Source of the DNA: Termitomyces sp. T153
Taxonomy: Eukaryota; Basidiomycota; Agaricomycetes; Agaricales; Lyophyllaceae
Assembly: GCA_018296165.2 (NCBI GenBank)
Contig: JACKQL020000006.1
Coordinates: forward strand, 558,001 to 622,000
Length of the DNA stretch: 64,000 bases
Reading direction: 5' to 3'
The translations under genes and the position numbers were made by a program. This document shows positions 24,562 to 36,194 of this stretch, one piece after another. The notes under the pieces were generated by a model. The model saw only the letters and a program-made list of their open reading frames with translations. It had not been told where the DNA came from and ran no database searches. Every line of letters begins with the position of its first letter. Positions within the stretch are counted from its first letter, which is position 1.

Positions 24562-24776
24562 TCACCCCCCTTCAGCGTTGAGACCCTCAAGACATGGGGA
24601 GCGGTCAGGGATTGGCAGGGGCATGAGAGTCAAAGCCCAGTAATATTGATCAATCTGCAGTGAGTGACGGCAGTGTGGGAGGCAAAGTCAAAGCATGGCC
24701 GCCGCTTTGTCAGGGGGTTCTTCCTAATCAATTAAAAAGCCTTGGACATACCCCAGGGCTTCCCAAATCCTTTGTC

Positions 24777-26000
24777 ATGTCTTCTCCCAGTTACTCAGCC
24801 ACTCCCCCCACCCTGTTGATTTCAGATGCAGATGTGGTGATTGTGTATGACAGCGAGAGGGAGGAGTTTGAGTGTCAGTGCCGAGCTGGTGCAATATACC
24901 AGAGTCATGAGCAGCATCGACTTGTTTTTTTGGGGTGGCTGACAGAGTTTTGCAGAGTTGTCCATGGTGGGGGTGGGTTCCCTGGAGGGTCATAGGTGGA
25001 CCAAATTTTGTCCTGCAGTGCCCCAATTGGTGGTAGGGGATGCGGAAGGAGTCCCACCATTGCAGCAAATCCCTCAGGCGGAGGTGACAGTGGAGGAGTT
25101 TGCAAGGGCATTGGCATGGGCTCAGGGCTCCCCAACACTGGAATGGTGCCAAAACAAGGCCCCAGTAAGCCTTTGAGTTCTCCTTTGTCATATGTGCTGA
25201 TCCGTTGTTCTCAGTGTGTTCTCTGTGCATGGTGGGGCAAGGCCTGCGTCTTCAATGTGCCCTCCATGGGCTTGCAGTGTGACACTTCAGTTTGCCTTCC
25301 ATGTTGTGCAAGCCACAAGAAGTGCTTGATCTTGTTGGAGTGGCAAGCGGCATGTGTTGCTGTGGAGCAGGGGTGGGATGAGGACTGGGTGCAGAGTCAG
25401 CTGGGCAAGGTGCGGAAGACCTGGATGTTGGGGGAGGGGAGTGTGGGGCAGTCTGCAGGGCAAGTGGAGCCTCCATGGGGTGGGTGGAGGGAGGGAGCAC
25501 CCTCAGCAGCAGACTGTGGGAAGCAGAGAGCTTCCCTGCTATTGGAGGCAGGGCCCAGCAAGAGGCCACAGGGGCACAAGCCAATGGCAGGCCCTCTGGA
25601 GTTTCATGTTTACTCTTCTACCCCAGACGTGGCCTTGGGATGGGCATCAAGTTCTCTGGAGCCCCTGCCTTTGATCACAGAGGTCTTTCTTCACAAGCAG
25701 GTGGAGGTGCTAACAGCAGCATTGATGGCATGGGAAGAGGAGCTTTGACGGGCGAGGGAGGATCAGGACACAGCACGGGCAGAGAAGGAGGCATTGGAGC
25801 AGGCATGGAACACCTTGGTGTGAGTAGCGCCAGAGTGAGCACCAGAGGTATGGGGCTTGTGGGAGCATCCAATGCAGTGGGAGGTGCAGCCCCTGGAGGA
25901 GGCAGAGGAGCAGGAAATGGCGCTGGAGGGTGGTTCACTGCAGGCAGAGTTGGAGGTAGTGAGGTGGAGGGAGGATTGGCTGGCCAATAAGGCCGCTTCA
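24777..26000 (+). pseudogene. Cysteine-cluster and coiled-coil ORF of element H
   Basis: The frame from ATG 24777 runs to about 25,821 with only two in-frame stops (TAG 24993, TGA 25746), then continues one frame over to about 26,000. The N-terminal part has VVIVYDSEREEFECQC. The centre has a cysteine cluster, CSQCVLC, GKAC, then CDTSVCLPCCASHKKC (25,205-25,330), resembling small zinc clusters of fungal proteins. The C-terminal third is Glu/Ala-rich and likely coiled coil (EVLTAALMAWEEEL, REDQDTARAEKEALEQA, QPLEEAEEQEMALEGGS). I recall similar high-copy hypothetical proteins in mushroom genomes but cannot give a function. It may be a Gag-like or DNA-binding product of the element. Confidence 0.5.
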
Positions 26001-29000
26001 GAGTGTGTGAGGATCCTTTATAGGTGCTGTTCCCAATTCTCCACCTGTTACTAAATGGGTCGTGTTTGGGGTCAGGTTGGGTGTAGGAGCACTGGGTTCT
26101 CTTGGACAGTGCCTCTGCAGCATTTGCGTCAATCCAAGATGGGTTGGCACAGATGCTCATGAGTCAGCCCCTGGAGTTGCAGCAGGGGATGGCAAGGGTG
26201 GGGAGGTTGCTGGTGGGGCATTGGCAGTGTAATGCGGTGGCCCTGGGGTTGTAGTGGGAAGTGGCGGCAGATGCAGGGGAGGCTTTGCCAGGGTTGGAGG
26301 AGGTCTTGGCAGTGGTGTGGGCCCAGATGGAGATTGATTTGGGAGTAGGGATGGCAGGGGTTCCAGGGGAAGAGTGAGGGGGCAGTTGGGCCCTGCTTCT
26401 TGTCATCTTTGAGTTTGCTGCACTGTTCCACCTTGTATCATATATTTTTGTACTTTCCAATGCTTCCTTGTTGTTCCTGGGTGTGTGAAGTGAGACTTTG
26501 ATTTGTGTGAGGGTGAGGTAAGTGAAACATGCAGGGGTGCTGGTGGGAGTTGAATCCCTAGTGGATCCAGAGGCGGGGGTTAAGCCCACTAATGCCATCT
26601 GTGTTGGCTAGTCCCAGGGTTGTTGGGGCAGGGCGAAGTGCCATAGGAAGAGTTCCAAGGCTTGGTGGGGGTGTTGGGAGTCTTCCTGCAGAGTTCCATG
26701 GCATTTTTGGGCAGCATTGCTGGGTTTGGTTCTTGAGGCTTCAGGCCCAGGGTGTAGGGGTTTTCTTCAGTCTGCAGCAGAGATGTGCATTGTGCTGGTT
26801 CAAGGGGGTGGACCTCCAAGTCTTTGACATGTGTTCGGGGGGTCAGGGCTTTGGTCTTTTGTTGGTGTAGCTGGCAGGGGAGGGTGGAGGTCTTCTGGCA
26901 GTCTGGCCTTTATGCGGATGTGGGTGGTGGGGTGGTGGAGGTCCTTTTTAATGGTGGTGGAGTGGCAGGGTGAGGCTTGTCCTCAGGGCATAGTCAGTCA
27001 GAGGAGGGAGTCCCTAGTGGCTTAGTGGTGGAGCTCCTGGAGTAGGGTAGTCCCTGTAATAAGTTGGCAGGGGGCTGTTTTCCATGCCATCTATGCTGTG
27101 AGTTTGGTCAGCATGGAGGCAGAGGTACTCCCTTAGGGTGAGGGTTGCATTTCCTTGGCTGGGGGGTGCCCAGAGGTTTATGTTTGGGTGGGGTTGTGCA
27201 TGGTGGGGTGTTGCTGAGCTCCAGAGTATTGTATTTGGTGAAGAGCACTCAGGATCAGGCTTTGCTACACTCTAAAGTGTTGGTTCTGGTTGAAGTTGTG
27301 CTTCAGAGTATTGCATCTGTGGGCGGGCATGCTTGGGTGGTGCTTTGGTGTGCTCTGGAGTGTCAATGACGAGGGGGCAGGGTGCGGGGTAATCAGTCCC
27401 AACCAGTTCCTTTGGGTCCAGAGTCAAAGTTTGAGGGTTCCAGGTCATTTACATGACATTGCTTTCCTGACCAAGAGTAAGTCCAGAGACAGACAGAGGG
27501 GTCTTACATATTTCTGACACTTCCTAGAGTTTGGAGGTCTGTTGGGGTTGTATTGGTGGATGCTTGTTTGGGCAGGGGCAGCATGGGGGTTGGTTGGGGA
27601 ATGGCTCGCCCTAGTGGAGATGCTTCGGGGCTCATCCCATAGGTTGTTCCTTCTGGGGGTAGGTGGTTCTTTCATTGGGGAAAAAGTTAGCAGTCCCAGA
27701 GTCAATATGAGGGTCACTTGGTGGGGGGTTTGTTGGTTGTGTTGGCTTTGGGGGTGGTGCGGAGTGGAGGAAGGAGTCTGAGGCACATTTTGTTGGTCTG
27801 CCATTCCAAGTGCAAGTACTGCTTAACTTGTTGGTGGGGCTGTGTTGCAAATTGGAGGGGAAGCTCCAGAGTGGGGGTTTTTACTGAGCAGCGGAGTTGT
27901 CATGTAGGAGTGGTGGTGGCTCTTGGGGCCAAGCTTGGATGGGGGGAGCTGGTCTTCCGGGGTTTTGGGTGAGTCTGGCCATTGTCCCTCCATGCAAAAT
28001 ATTTGCTGCATTGGGAGGAGATGGTTGTTTACAATTGTTGGAGAGCAGTGGGGAAGTCAGTCACGGAGGAGCATTGGTTTGGGACTCCCCAAAAGTCATG
28101 GCAGGGTCAGGGCAATTCTTCATTTATGCTCCAGAGTGGCCCAGAGGTTGTTGCAAATGTGGGTGGGAGGTTGGTTGTTTCTTGGAGGGCATCATTGGTC
28201 CCTTAATTGTTGGGGTGGAGTCAGCAGGGCCACTTCATTATTCTTGGCTTCAGGGTTGGTCTCTGTTGGATTTGCCAGAGGTGTTGTGAATCTTGGGGGA
28301 AAGCTACTTCAAGAGTCCCAGAGTTTCTTCTCTTCTTGGGGAGCATCTTGCATTGGGGGAGGGGAGTGGGACAGTGGCGGGGCTGGGACTCCAAGGGCAG
28401 GATTGTGGCATGTGACATCCTTTGCCATTTTCTAGATGCTGATTTGGGGTGGGTAGCAATGGGGAGAAGCACTACTCACTTCTTAGGGAAGGCATCAGCA
28501 ACTTTAGGGTACTCCAAAGAGATTACTTTGCATGGGGTCAGTTTCTGAATACTCCATTGGTGTGGTCCCTACTTGATAGACATCTTCTGGCATAGGGGCG
28601 GGGTTGTACAGAGCTGGGAGTTGGTGATTTATGCTTGTGGAGTAGAAGCTACAGGGGCCTCAGTGTTGAGCTGGCATCATAGGTCCCCTTGGTTGGATGT
28701 CAGTCGAAGCGGGGGCCCTGGAGTTGTGTTGCTAGGGTCCAGAGTGGGTTGGAGGGGTGGATCAGGGCAGCTTCAAGTTGGTGCAGGGTTATTTGGGCTG
28801 TTGATTCTGGTGGGGAAGTCCTCCATAGATGTCGGAGCATATGCTCTTTGGATCATCAGGATGTTTGAGTGGGTTGATTGACAGTCTCTGGGATGATGGT
28901 GGAGCTTTTTGTATAGGGCCATCCTTCATATGGTTTGTTCTGGCAGGGTGACTCCTATGCTGGGATTCTTGTTGTGGGAGGTGGCATAGTCAGAAGGCAG

Positions 29001-29858
29001 GGTCCATATCTGATGGTGTGCGGGGAGGGTTGGCATCAAGGATCTTCAATGTCAGGGGTTCCGGATCAAATGGTGGGGTGTTGAAGTAGTGGGCAGGACT
29101 CCGGAGCTGTTCCTTATCAAGAGTCAGGGTGCTGTGTTTCTCCTTGTTAAATTTGGGGTTGTGCTTCAGAAGTTGAGGCAGGGTGCATATCTCTTCCTTC
29201 CTTGATTGCCTAGAAGCCTGGGGGTTCTGGGGTTGTTGGGGTCAGGTCGGAGGCATTGGGCTCCTTTCATTTGTTGGGTGGAAGTGATGGCTAGGTGGGC
29301 CAGGGGGTCCTAACTGATCCCAGAAGTGGTTTCCATAATTTGGGGCATAGCATTGGTCTTGGCATCTTGCATTATCATGGGTGGGGCTGCTGGGTTGAGC
29401 TTGATTCCAATCGATGGCAGGGCTAGCTTGGAGGGTGGTCTTTTCTCAGGAAGAGTTGTGGGTGAAAGTTGGATGATCTGTTGTGTGGTGTCAGAGAAGT
29501 TGTCAAGCAATGGACCAAGTTGTTGCTGGGGTCTGAGCAAAGCCTTAGTGATGCTGGGTTCAGTCTTGGTGGGGAAGCGGAGCTGGCGGAGAAGGTATGA
29601 GAAGGGTGGTTTGTGGGTGTAGGGTTGAGCATGGGTTGGCAAAGGGTGTCCATGGAGAGAGCCAATGTATGGGTGTAGCCAGAGCAGAAGGGACATTTTG
29701 GTGTCAGATCTGCGACTCAGTGTGCCTTGGCAAATGGGGTAGGGCTGTATAAGGGTTTCCAGGCATGGGTCAACTATAGACATTGGAATTGTTTGGCAAA
29801 TGTGTGTGCGGGGCATGTGCGGACATCACAAATGGAGTAAGGTAGAGTCTTGAGATTA
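26001..29858. other. G/T-rich internal tract of element H with long antisense frames
   Basis: About 3.9 kb is strongly G- and T-rich on the plus strand. The longest open frames are antisense and Pro/Thr/Ser-rich: 26,598-26,164 (144 codons), 26,160-25,675 (161, overlapping the ORF above), 27,804-27,445 (119) and 29,816-29,310 (168). Loosely repeated phrases (ccagagt with gggttgtgcttc-like neighbours) suggest diverged tandem units between about 27,150 and 29,200. No known domain was recognised. The antisense frames may simply reflect the base skew, which removes stop codons from the C/A-rich strand. Confidence 0.45.
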
Positions 29859-30994
29859 TGTCAGGTTCTGCTGACTACAGGGGATCAGCTACACTGGGCA
29901 AGTCCTTACTAGGTGGACATGATTCCCTGCACTGACAACCAGGCACTCGGAGGTGTTCCAAACATTGGGGACTTGTGAGGATAGTTAGTAGAGATTGATC
30001 CGAGCAAGTCCAGAGAGGTCTGAAGGAGTAGAGGATGAGTTGCAGGGATGGGGGATGGGCTTGGCAGGGTTCAGGTATAAGTCTGTGTGTGAGTATTGCG
30101 GGTGCAGAGGAGGCGGAGGCTACGTGGATGACAGGAGTGGAGCCGGAGTTCTGATGGAGGATCAACAGGAATTGATGGGGTTTGGAGCCAAGTGTGTAGC
30201 AGGGTTCAGGGTTGGTAAAGAGTGTTGGAGGTTTATAATTGTAACTGTGGAGTTCATGAGGACGTTATAGTTGGGAGGACTCAAACACAATAGACAGAAT
30301 CAAATGAGACAAGATGGAGTCAAACAAAATGAGACAAAGACAAGACAAGAATGAGAATAGATTCAGGCAGAGACATGGAACAATAATGAAAAGATAACAG
30401 AATAAAGACAAGATAAGACTAGGAGACTGAGAATAAGGAAAACGAGACATGGAACACAAAACATGAGAAGAACAATCAGAAACACATCAGGTAAGGCAGG
30501 TAGGTAATCTCAAGACTAGAGTACAAGAAGCTACTCTACATCTTATATACTGACTACTGAAGAGCTCCAGGAACATCGGCTGTGGTGGCGGGGCTTGGTG
30601 GAGCTTGACAGAGTCAACAGGTGTCAGTTATGACCAGAGGGCAGGCCACATTGATATGTTGATGGGATCAATTGTTGACATGGTCTGTTCTGGGGTTGTT
30701 GTGATACTCCAGAGTAAGTTGGGGGAGCTGGGGTGTTGAGTTGATGACGTGTAATGGGGTTAGGCATGGTGGGGGAGTGGTTCCAGGAGCTCAGGAAGTC
30801 CAGAGGAAGCACTGGTGGCTGTGGGGAAGACATTGGAGTTGGCCAGGGGGCCATTGGAGTTAGCTGAAAATGCATTGGAGTTAGCCAGAGTAGGTGCGGA
30901 GTGCTGGGGAAGTTTGACAAAGTGTCGGGGAAGGTTCTGGGGGGACAGGGGTTTGTTGGGTAATGCATGGGGGTCCAGGGAATGGGTTGTGACA
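29859..30994 (+). repeat. 3' LTR of element H
   Basis: TG...CA repeat of 1,136 bp, identical in length to the 5' LTR and followed by the TSD TTATC. Differences from the 5' copy are mostly G-to-A and C-to-T changes, for example the block 30,805-30,840 against 24,373-24,408. Confidence 0.9.
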
Positions 30995-31184
30995 TTATCT
31001 GGACTGGGGATATCTTATCCCCAGGTCTGCCTAAATACTACAAAGCTACTAAATGACTAAATACCTATGGCTAAGCTGGAGGCTGCTGACTACAGCCTAT
31101 ATGGCAAAGTGAAGGCCAATAACTACAAACTATTGACTAATAAAAGGATTAATAATTGATAATAATCTACCATGTGTCAGGTAT

Positions 31185-31590
31185 GAGCTATGCCCCATGC
31201 CTTTGGCACAGGCCTGTAGCTCTTGCTTCATCCCAGACCCAACCTCACTTTGTTTGGTTAGGCCCTTGATATTCTACTCAATGCTTCATTCCAGACCCAA
31301 CCTCACTTCATTTGATTAGGTCCTCAATATTCTACTCAATGCTTCATCCCAGACCCAACCTCACTTTGTTTGGTTAGGTCCACAATATTCTACTCAATGC
31401 TTCATCCCAGACCCAACCTCACTTTGTTCAGTTAGGTCCTTGTATTTCAAACTCAATGCTAAGTCCTAGAACTATTGAGAATATCTATACTACACTGTCA
31501 ACTCATATACATTAGATGCTGAAATTCACAGAGGTTAGCAATTTGGTGTTTCAATCTATCAAAAGTTACACTTACATTTGTAAACCATTT
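31185..31590 (-). mobile_element. Helitron 3' terminus, inverted copy (hairpin plus 58-bp array)
   Basis: On the minus strand this mirrors 57,608-58,074. It begins with the shared tract GGTTTACAAATGTAAGTGT (complement of 31,568-31,586) and TTCAGCATCTAATGTATAT. Then come about four 58-bp minisatellite units (31,450-31,223) and a palindrome GAGCTAC...GTAGCTC-like hairpin (31,222-31,185). A hairpin near the 3' end is a hallmark of Helitrons, and short tandem arrays are known in Helentron-type relatives. The helicase that precedes this tail in the other copy is replaced here by a LINE fragment. Confidence 0.7.
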
Positions 31591-32165
31591 AGCCTCCATA
31601 ACATCACCTGTCATGGTGCTTAAGGCACCTGTGATAATTTTTGCTGCACAATGCTGGGCCATGTTAATGTGCTTTGTAACTACAAGGGAGCCAGTGCAAC
31701 AGCCACCAGCTGAGCTCTTGCATATGCCTGTGTACCATATGTCTGCCATATATGTAAATGCTGGGACTGCAACCATATTAGAAAGTTGTGAGACTTGTGA
31801 AGTCCATCAGGCTGTGCTAGCAACAACTTTTTGAGTGTGTGCCAACCAATGTACTTTGGAGTTCAAGATGACCCCATGGTACTTGCATGTTGGGACCATT
31901 TTGATGGGTTGGGTCACAACAGCACCATTATCCCCGATAAAGTGAGGTACTAGGAAGGAATCAGATTGGAAATTTGATTAGTGCTAGTTTAGTTAGTTCA
32001 AAGGGGGAGCAGTGTTCCAGGGACCAAGCAATGCTCCTTGAGCACATTCCACCAAATTCTTAATCATGGCATGAATCTCTTTTAGAGATTTAGCCACAGC
32101 AAGGAACATTGTGTTGTTGACAAAGTTGAATGGCAAAGTTGAAGTGGAGTCTGGCTTTACCATGG
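31591..32165 (-). pseudogene. Tad1-like LINE reverse transcriptase fragment
   Basis: The minus strand reads FVNNTMFLAVAKSLKEIHAM (RT active-site region, NN where DD is expected). It continues DNGAVVTQPIKMVPTCKYHG, NSKVHWLAHTQKVVASTA, NMVAVPAFTYMADIWYTG and AKIITGALSTMTGDVMEA, in the order found in Agaricomycete non-LTR ORF2 proteins between RT and the C-terminal domain. Stops, such as a TGG-to-TGA change in TAxWTSQ, show decay. The homology ends exactly where Helitron tail sequence begins at 31,590. Confidence 0.8.
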
Positions 32166-32479
32166 AGATGAGAGGGATATTGTAGTAGGGATAGTAAAGC
32201 CTCCCCCTTCAGCATTGAGACCCTTGAGATGCAGGGCACAGGTTGGGGATTGGCGGGGCATGGGAATCAAAGCCAAGTAATATTGATCAAACCACAGTGA
32301 GTGGCAGTAGCATGAGGAATGAAGTTGAAGCATGGTTGTCATTTGTCAGGGCTCTTCCCAAGTCATTAAAAAGGTCAGATGTACCCTGGGGTTCCCAGAC
32401 TCTTTGCCATGTCCTCTGCTGCACCATTGTCATGTTCTCCATTGCCAACCCTGTTTGAGAACATGCAGCCATCCATGCA

Positions 32480-35400
32480 TGTTGTGTTGGCCCTCTCCCC
32501 TTTGCAGATCTAGACCTCCTGAATCCTCTGCCTCTGGCATTCCCTTGTAGAAAGGCCCTCTATGAGGACAACTGGAGCAGCAGCAGAGCCCTGGAGGAGG
32601 AGTGCAGAAAGGAGTTTAGTGGCATACATGAGCCAGAGTTCCCAGATGAAGCAGTGGAAGTGGGAGATCAGATCTACACAACTATTGTACACCTGCCACC
32701 CTCTGTTGCAGAGATCCAGGCTAGCTAGACCACATCCCAGTGGTTGGCCCAGGCATTTGCTGCCAATGCCACACTCTGAGAGTTCCAGGATGTGGTACCT
32801 CCCTACCTCCATATATTTAAGGATGTGCTCTCCAAAGCCTCATTTGACTTGCTTCCAGAGCACAAGAGGTGAGACCATGCCATTGAACTGCTGCCAGATT
32901 CCACACCCCCCAGCTGCAAGGTTTACCTGCTTGCACCCAGGGAGCAGGACAAGCTCAATGCATTTCTGCAAGAAAACCTAGACTGCACTTGTATCTGCCC
33001 TTCCAAGTCTCCGATGGCTTCTCTGATGTTCTTCATCAAGAAGAAGGATGGCTTGCTCCAACTGGTCCAGGACTACCAAGTGCTCAATGCCATGACAGTG
33101 AAGAACCATTACCCCCTTCCCCTTATCTCCAAGCTCATCAACAACCTCTGGGGGTGCACAATACTTCACTAAACTAGATGTCCAGTGGGGCTACAACAAT
33201 ATGCACATCCAAGAAGGAGATGAATGGAAGGCTGCCTTCCAGACCAACTGGGGATTGTTTGAACTGCTTGTTATGTTCTTTGGACTCACCAACAGCCCTA
33301 CCACTTTCCAGACAATGATGAACAACATCTTCTGGGACCTCATAGCAGAGGGCATAGTATGTGTATACCTTGACAACATCCTCATCTATACCAAAACACT
33401 GGAGGAACACTGTTGGATCACTTGCCTCATCCTGGAATGCCTCCACCAGCACCAGCTCTACCTCAAGCCAGAGAAGTGCAAGTTTGAACAAACCTGGATT
33501 GAATACCTTGGCCTGATCATTTCACATAGAGCCATGCAGATGAACCCAGTGAAGGTAGCAGGTGTGGCAGAGTGGCTGGAGCCCAAGAATAAGAAGGAGG
33601 TGCAGGCATTTCTTGGTTTTGCAAGTTTCTACCAGAGATTCATCCAGGACTTCTTGCACCATGCCCATCTGCTATTTGACCTCACTGGAAAGGATGTTAC
33701 ATGGAGTTGGGAACCTCTGGAGCAAATGGCCTTTGACACTCTCAAGTGTGCCATGACCTCCAGACCTGTCCTCCTCTTTCTGGATGACAACTCTCCCTTC
33801 CAGGTAGAAGCTGACAGCTCTAACTTTGCCTCTGGGGCTGTGCTCTCACAGCAATCTCCAGAGGATGGAAAGTGGTGTCCAGTGGCCTTTTACTACAAGA
33901 GCCTGAATGCAGTAGAGCAGAACTACAAGATCTATAACAAGGAAATGCTGGCCATCATCTGGTTGTTTGAGGAGTGGCAGCACTTTTTGGAAAGCATGTG
34001 GCACAAGTTTGAGGTCTGGACAGATCACAAGAACCTTGAATACTTCTGGATGGCCAAGAAGCTCAACTGCCGATAGGCCCAGTAGTCCCTTCACCTTGCC
34101 AACTTTGACTTCTCCTTGCACCACAAGCCTGGCTGGAGCATGGGGAAACCAGATGCCCTGTCTTGGAGAGTGGACCATGGCATAAGGAAGGAGGATAACA
34201 GCAACATTGTGCTCCTCCACCCTGAACTGTTTGCAATCTGAGCCATGGAGAGTCTGGCTATTGAGGGAGCAGAGGTGGACATTTTCCAGGCCATATGGCA
34301 GAGTAATTGAGATGATCAACAGGAGGAACTTGTGGCACAAGCAGCTTGGACACTGAAGTTGGGGCATACCACTGGTGCCAAGGTGGTCTGCACAGACAAA
34401 TGGGCCCTCCAAGATGGAATCCTGTCCAAGACCATATCTATGTCCCCAATGTTATGGAGCTCCATTAGAGGATTGTGGAGCAACACTATGACTCCAGCAT
34501 TGCGGGGCACTCCAGGTGGTGGAAGACACTGAAGCTAGTATTGCAGAACTACTGGTGGCCCCAGATATTCTGGTATATTGGATATAATCTCTGCCTCCAG
34601 ACCAAGCTCCAATGCCAACTCCCTTATGGACAGTTACACCTGCTGCACATGCCTGTGGAACAATAGAGTGTGGCTTCTGTGGACTTCATTGTAGAGCTTC
34701 CCAATGCTTATGGTTACAATGTGATCATAGTGGTGGTAGACCTGTACAGCAAGCAAGCATGCTTCATTCCAACCTACACTACCTGCTCTGCCATGGGCAT
34801 TGCAAACCTGTACTGGAGGAATGTCTGGAAGCTTCACAGCCTCTCCAATGCCTACATCCCTGACTGGTTACCACAATTTGTAGTGGAGTTCACCAGGAAG
34901 CTCTATCAACTGCTTGGAGTGAAGCTCCACACCTCCACCACCTACCACTCGCAGTCTGATGGCTAGACTGAATGCATGAACTAGGAGTTAGAGCAGTACC
35001 TCCACCTCTTTTGCAACAAGCACCAGGATGACTGGGACAAACTCCTCCCTGACACCAAGTTCCAATACAACAACCATGTTCACACATCCATCCAGTTCTC
35101 CCCATTCTTCCTCAATATGGGATGGCATCCACACATGGGTTTTGAATTCCAGGCCTGATCCTCAGAAAATGAGGCAGTAAACAAATTTGTGGACCAGATG
35201 AGGAAGTTACAGGAGGAGGCCTGAGCAGTGCTAACAAAGGCAAAGAATAACATGGCACAATATTACAACTATGGGAGGACCCCAGAGTGCAAATATCAGC
35301 CTGAAGATCAAGTCTACCTGGATGCTTCAGACATTATGACTACCCAGCCCTCAAAAAAGCTGGCACACCATCAGTTGGGACCCTTCACAGTGGAACAATA

Positions 35401-35818
35401 GGTAGGATCCTTGGCCTACTGACTCCGGCTCCCTGTGGGGATGCACCAGCTTCATCTGGTGTTCAACATGGTCAAACTAACTCTGGCCCCTAAGGATCTT
35501 ATTCTAGGGCATTGTCTGCCACCTCTGCTGCCCCCCATGGTGGTCAACAACAATGAGGAATATGAGGTGGAGGAAATCCTAGATAGTTGTGTATTCTGGA
35601 GATGACTACAGTATAAGGTGAAGTGGAAAGGCTACAGGATTGAGGACATCTCCTGGGAGCCATGGGAGAATGTGCATGCCCTTGGACTCATCAAGGAGTT
35701 CTACTGGAGACATTCAGATGCTCCACACACCATATGAGGAATCTACCCTATCTCACTAGCAGACCAAGCAATCAGGGACTTCTTTTGCCCTGCACATCAA
35801 GACACCACATGCTAGAGG
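32480..35818 (+). pseudogene. Gypsy pol of element D: RT, RNase H, integrase, chromodomain
   Basis: Order: pre-RT region (LNPLPLAFPCRKALYEDNWS); RT with SKSPMASLMFFIKKKDG and, after a one-base insertion at the GGGGG run near 33,151, WGYNNMHIQEGDEWKAAFQT, FGLTNSPTTFQTMMN and VYLDNILIYTKTLEEH; RNase H (FQVEADSSNFASGAVLSQQS, EMLAIIWLFEEWQHFLE, TDHKNLEYF); integrase (SVDFIVELPNAYGYN, VVDLYSKQACFIPTY, YHSQSDG); chromodomain ([32 protein letters not shown], about 35,545-35,670). The RT catalytic box is YLDN, so the second Asp is lost. More than ten stops occur, many of the CAG-to-TAG or TGG-to-TAG type. Confidence 0.9.
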
Positions 35819-35825
35819 GGGGTGA

Positions 35826-36194
35826 TGTCAGGGGACTTCCATTTCCAACCTCTGTGACTGGTTCCAGCACTTCTACAGCTTGTTTGACATCTCTGGGACT
35901 CTTTTTAGAACCCCAGAGATCTCCAGACAACTGCAGAGTTCTCTATATTACCTCAGCAATCATTGCCCTAGGGTTAGGAGCAGTTCTGGTCTTCTGTACC
36001 GTTGTTCCCATGCTTCCACTGCCTGCTGATGCACCACGCCAAGCAGTGAGGATCCTTAGACTTGTTCTCTTCAGATTCCCCTCTACTAGGTAATTAGTTA
36101 CTGATTGTATCATTGTCTACTCCACTAATATACTTTGAATTCCCCTCTGCTAGCTGCATGACTCCAATCCACCACTCTGGAGATTGCCCTTACA
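35826..36194 (+). repeat. 3' LTR of element D (369-bp type)
   Basis: Starts TGTCAGGGGACTTCC after a polypurine tract (agaggggggtga) and ends TTGCCCTTACA. It is the same length as the F LTR at 49,666-50,034. The following sequence (GCTTCCACACC) belongs to element I. Confidence 0.88.

Larger units (their letters stand above)
23426..30994 (+). mobile_element. LTR element H, complete, no recognisable pol, TSD TTATC
   Basis: The element is 7,569 bp with two LTRs of exactly 1,136 bp (23426-24561 and 29859-30994). Both start TGTCAGGTTCTGCTGAC and end TGTGACA or CGTGACA. A perfect 5-bp TSD TTATC lies at 23421-23425 and 30995-30999. The 5.3-kb internal region has a leader, a cysteine-cluster plus coiled-coil ORF (24777-26000), and a long G/T-rich tract. 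I see no protease, RT, RNase H or integrase motif on either strand, so it looks non-autonomous (LARD-like) or belongs to a lineage I cannot recognise. LTR differences seen are mostly transitions. Related LTRs occur at 118, 37,561 and 38,460. Confidence 0.85.
23236..31175. mobile_element. Older LTR split by element H (arms 23236-23425 and 30995-31175)
   Basis: The left arm begins TGTAAGGGGAC and is homologous to the solo LTR at 18,070. The right arm, after element H and its TSD, continues the same homology (TGGACTGGGGATATC, then CTAAATGACTAA). The right end, near ctacca at 31,170-31,175, is blurred and no convincing TSD could be read. Element H occupies the middle. Confidence 0.7.
32195..36194 (+). 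mobile_element. Gypsy element D, chimeric and 5' truncated
   Basis: The left 250 bp (32,195-32,450) match the untranslated leader of element H. From about 32,480 the sequence is a chromodomain Gypsy pol closely related to element E, ending in a 369-bp LTR. No left LTR, Gag or protease is present. The right end sits in an RT of another Gypsy lineage (element I, from 36,195). The join at about 32,455-32,485 between leader and pol makes it look like a recombinant. Confidence 0.75.

Noticed and set aside
24660..24776. Upstream start for the element H cysteine-cluster ORF
   Set aside because: The segment lies in the leader that is shared, without an open frame, by 1-117 and 32,195-32,410.
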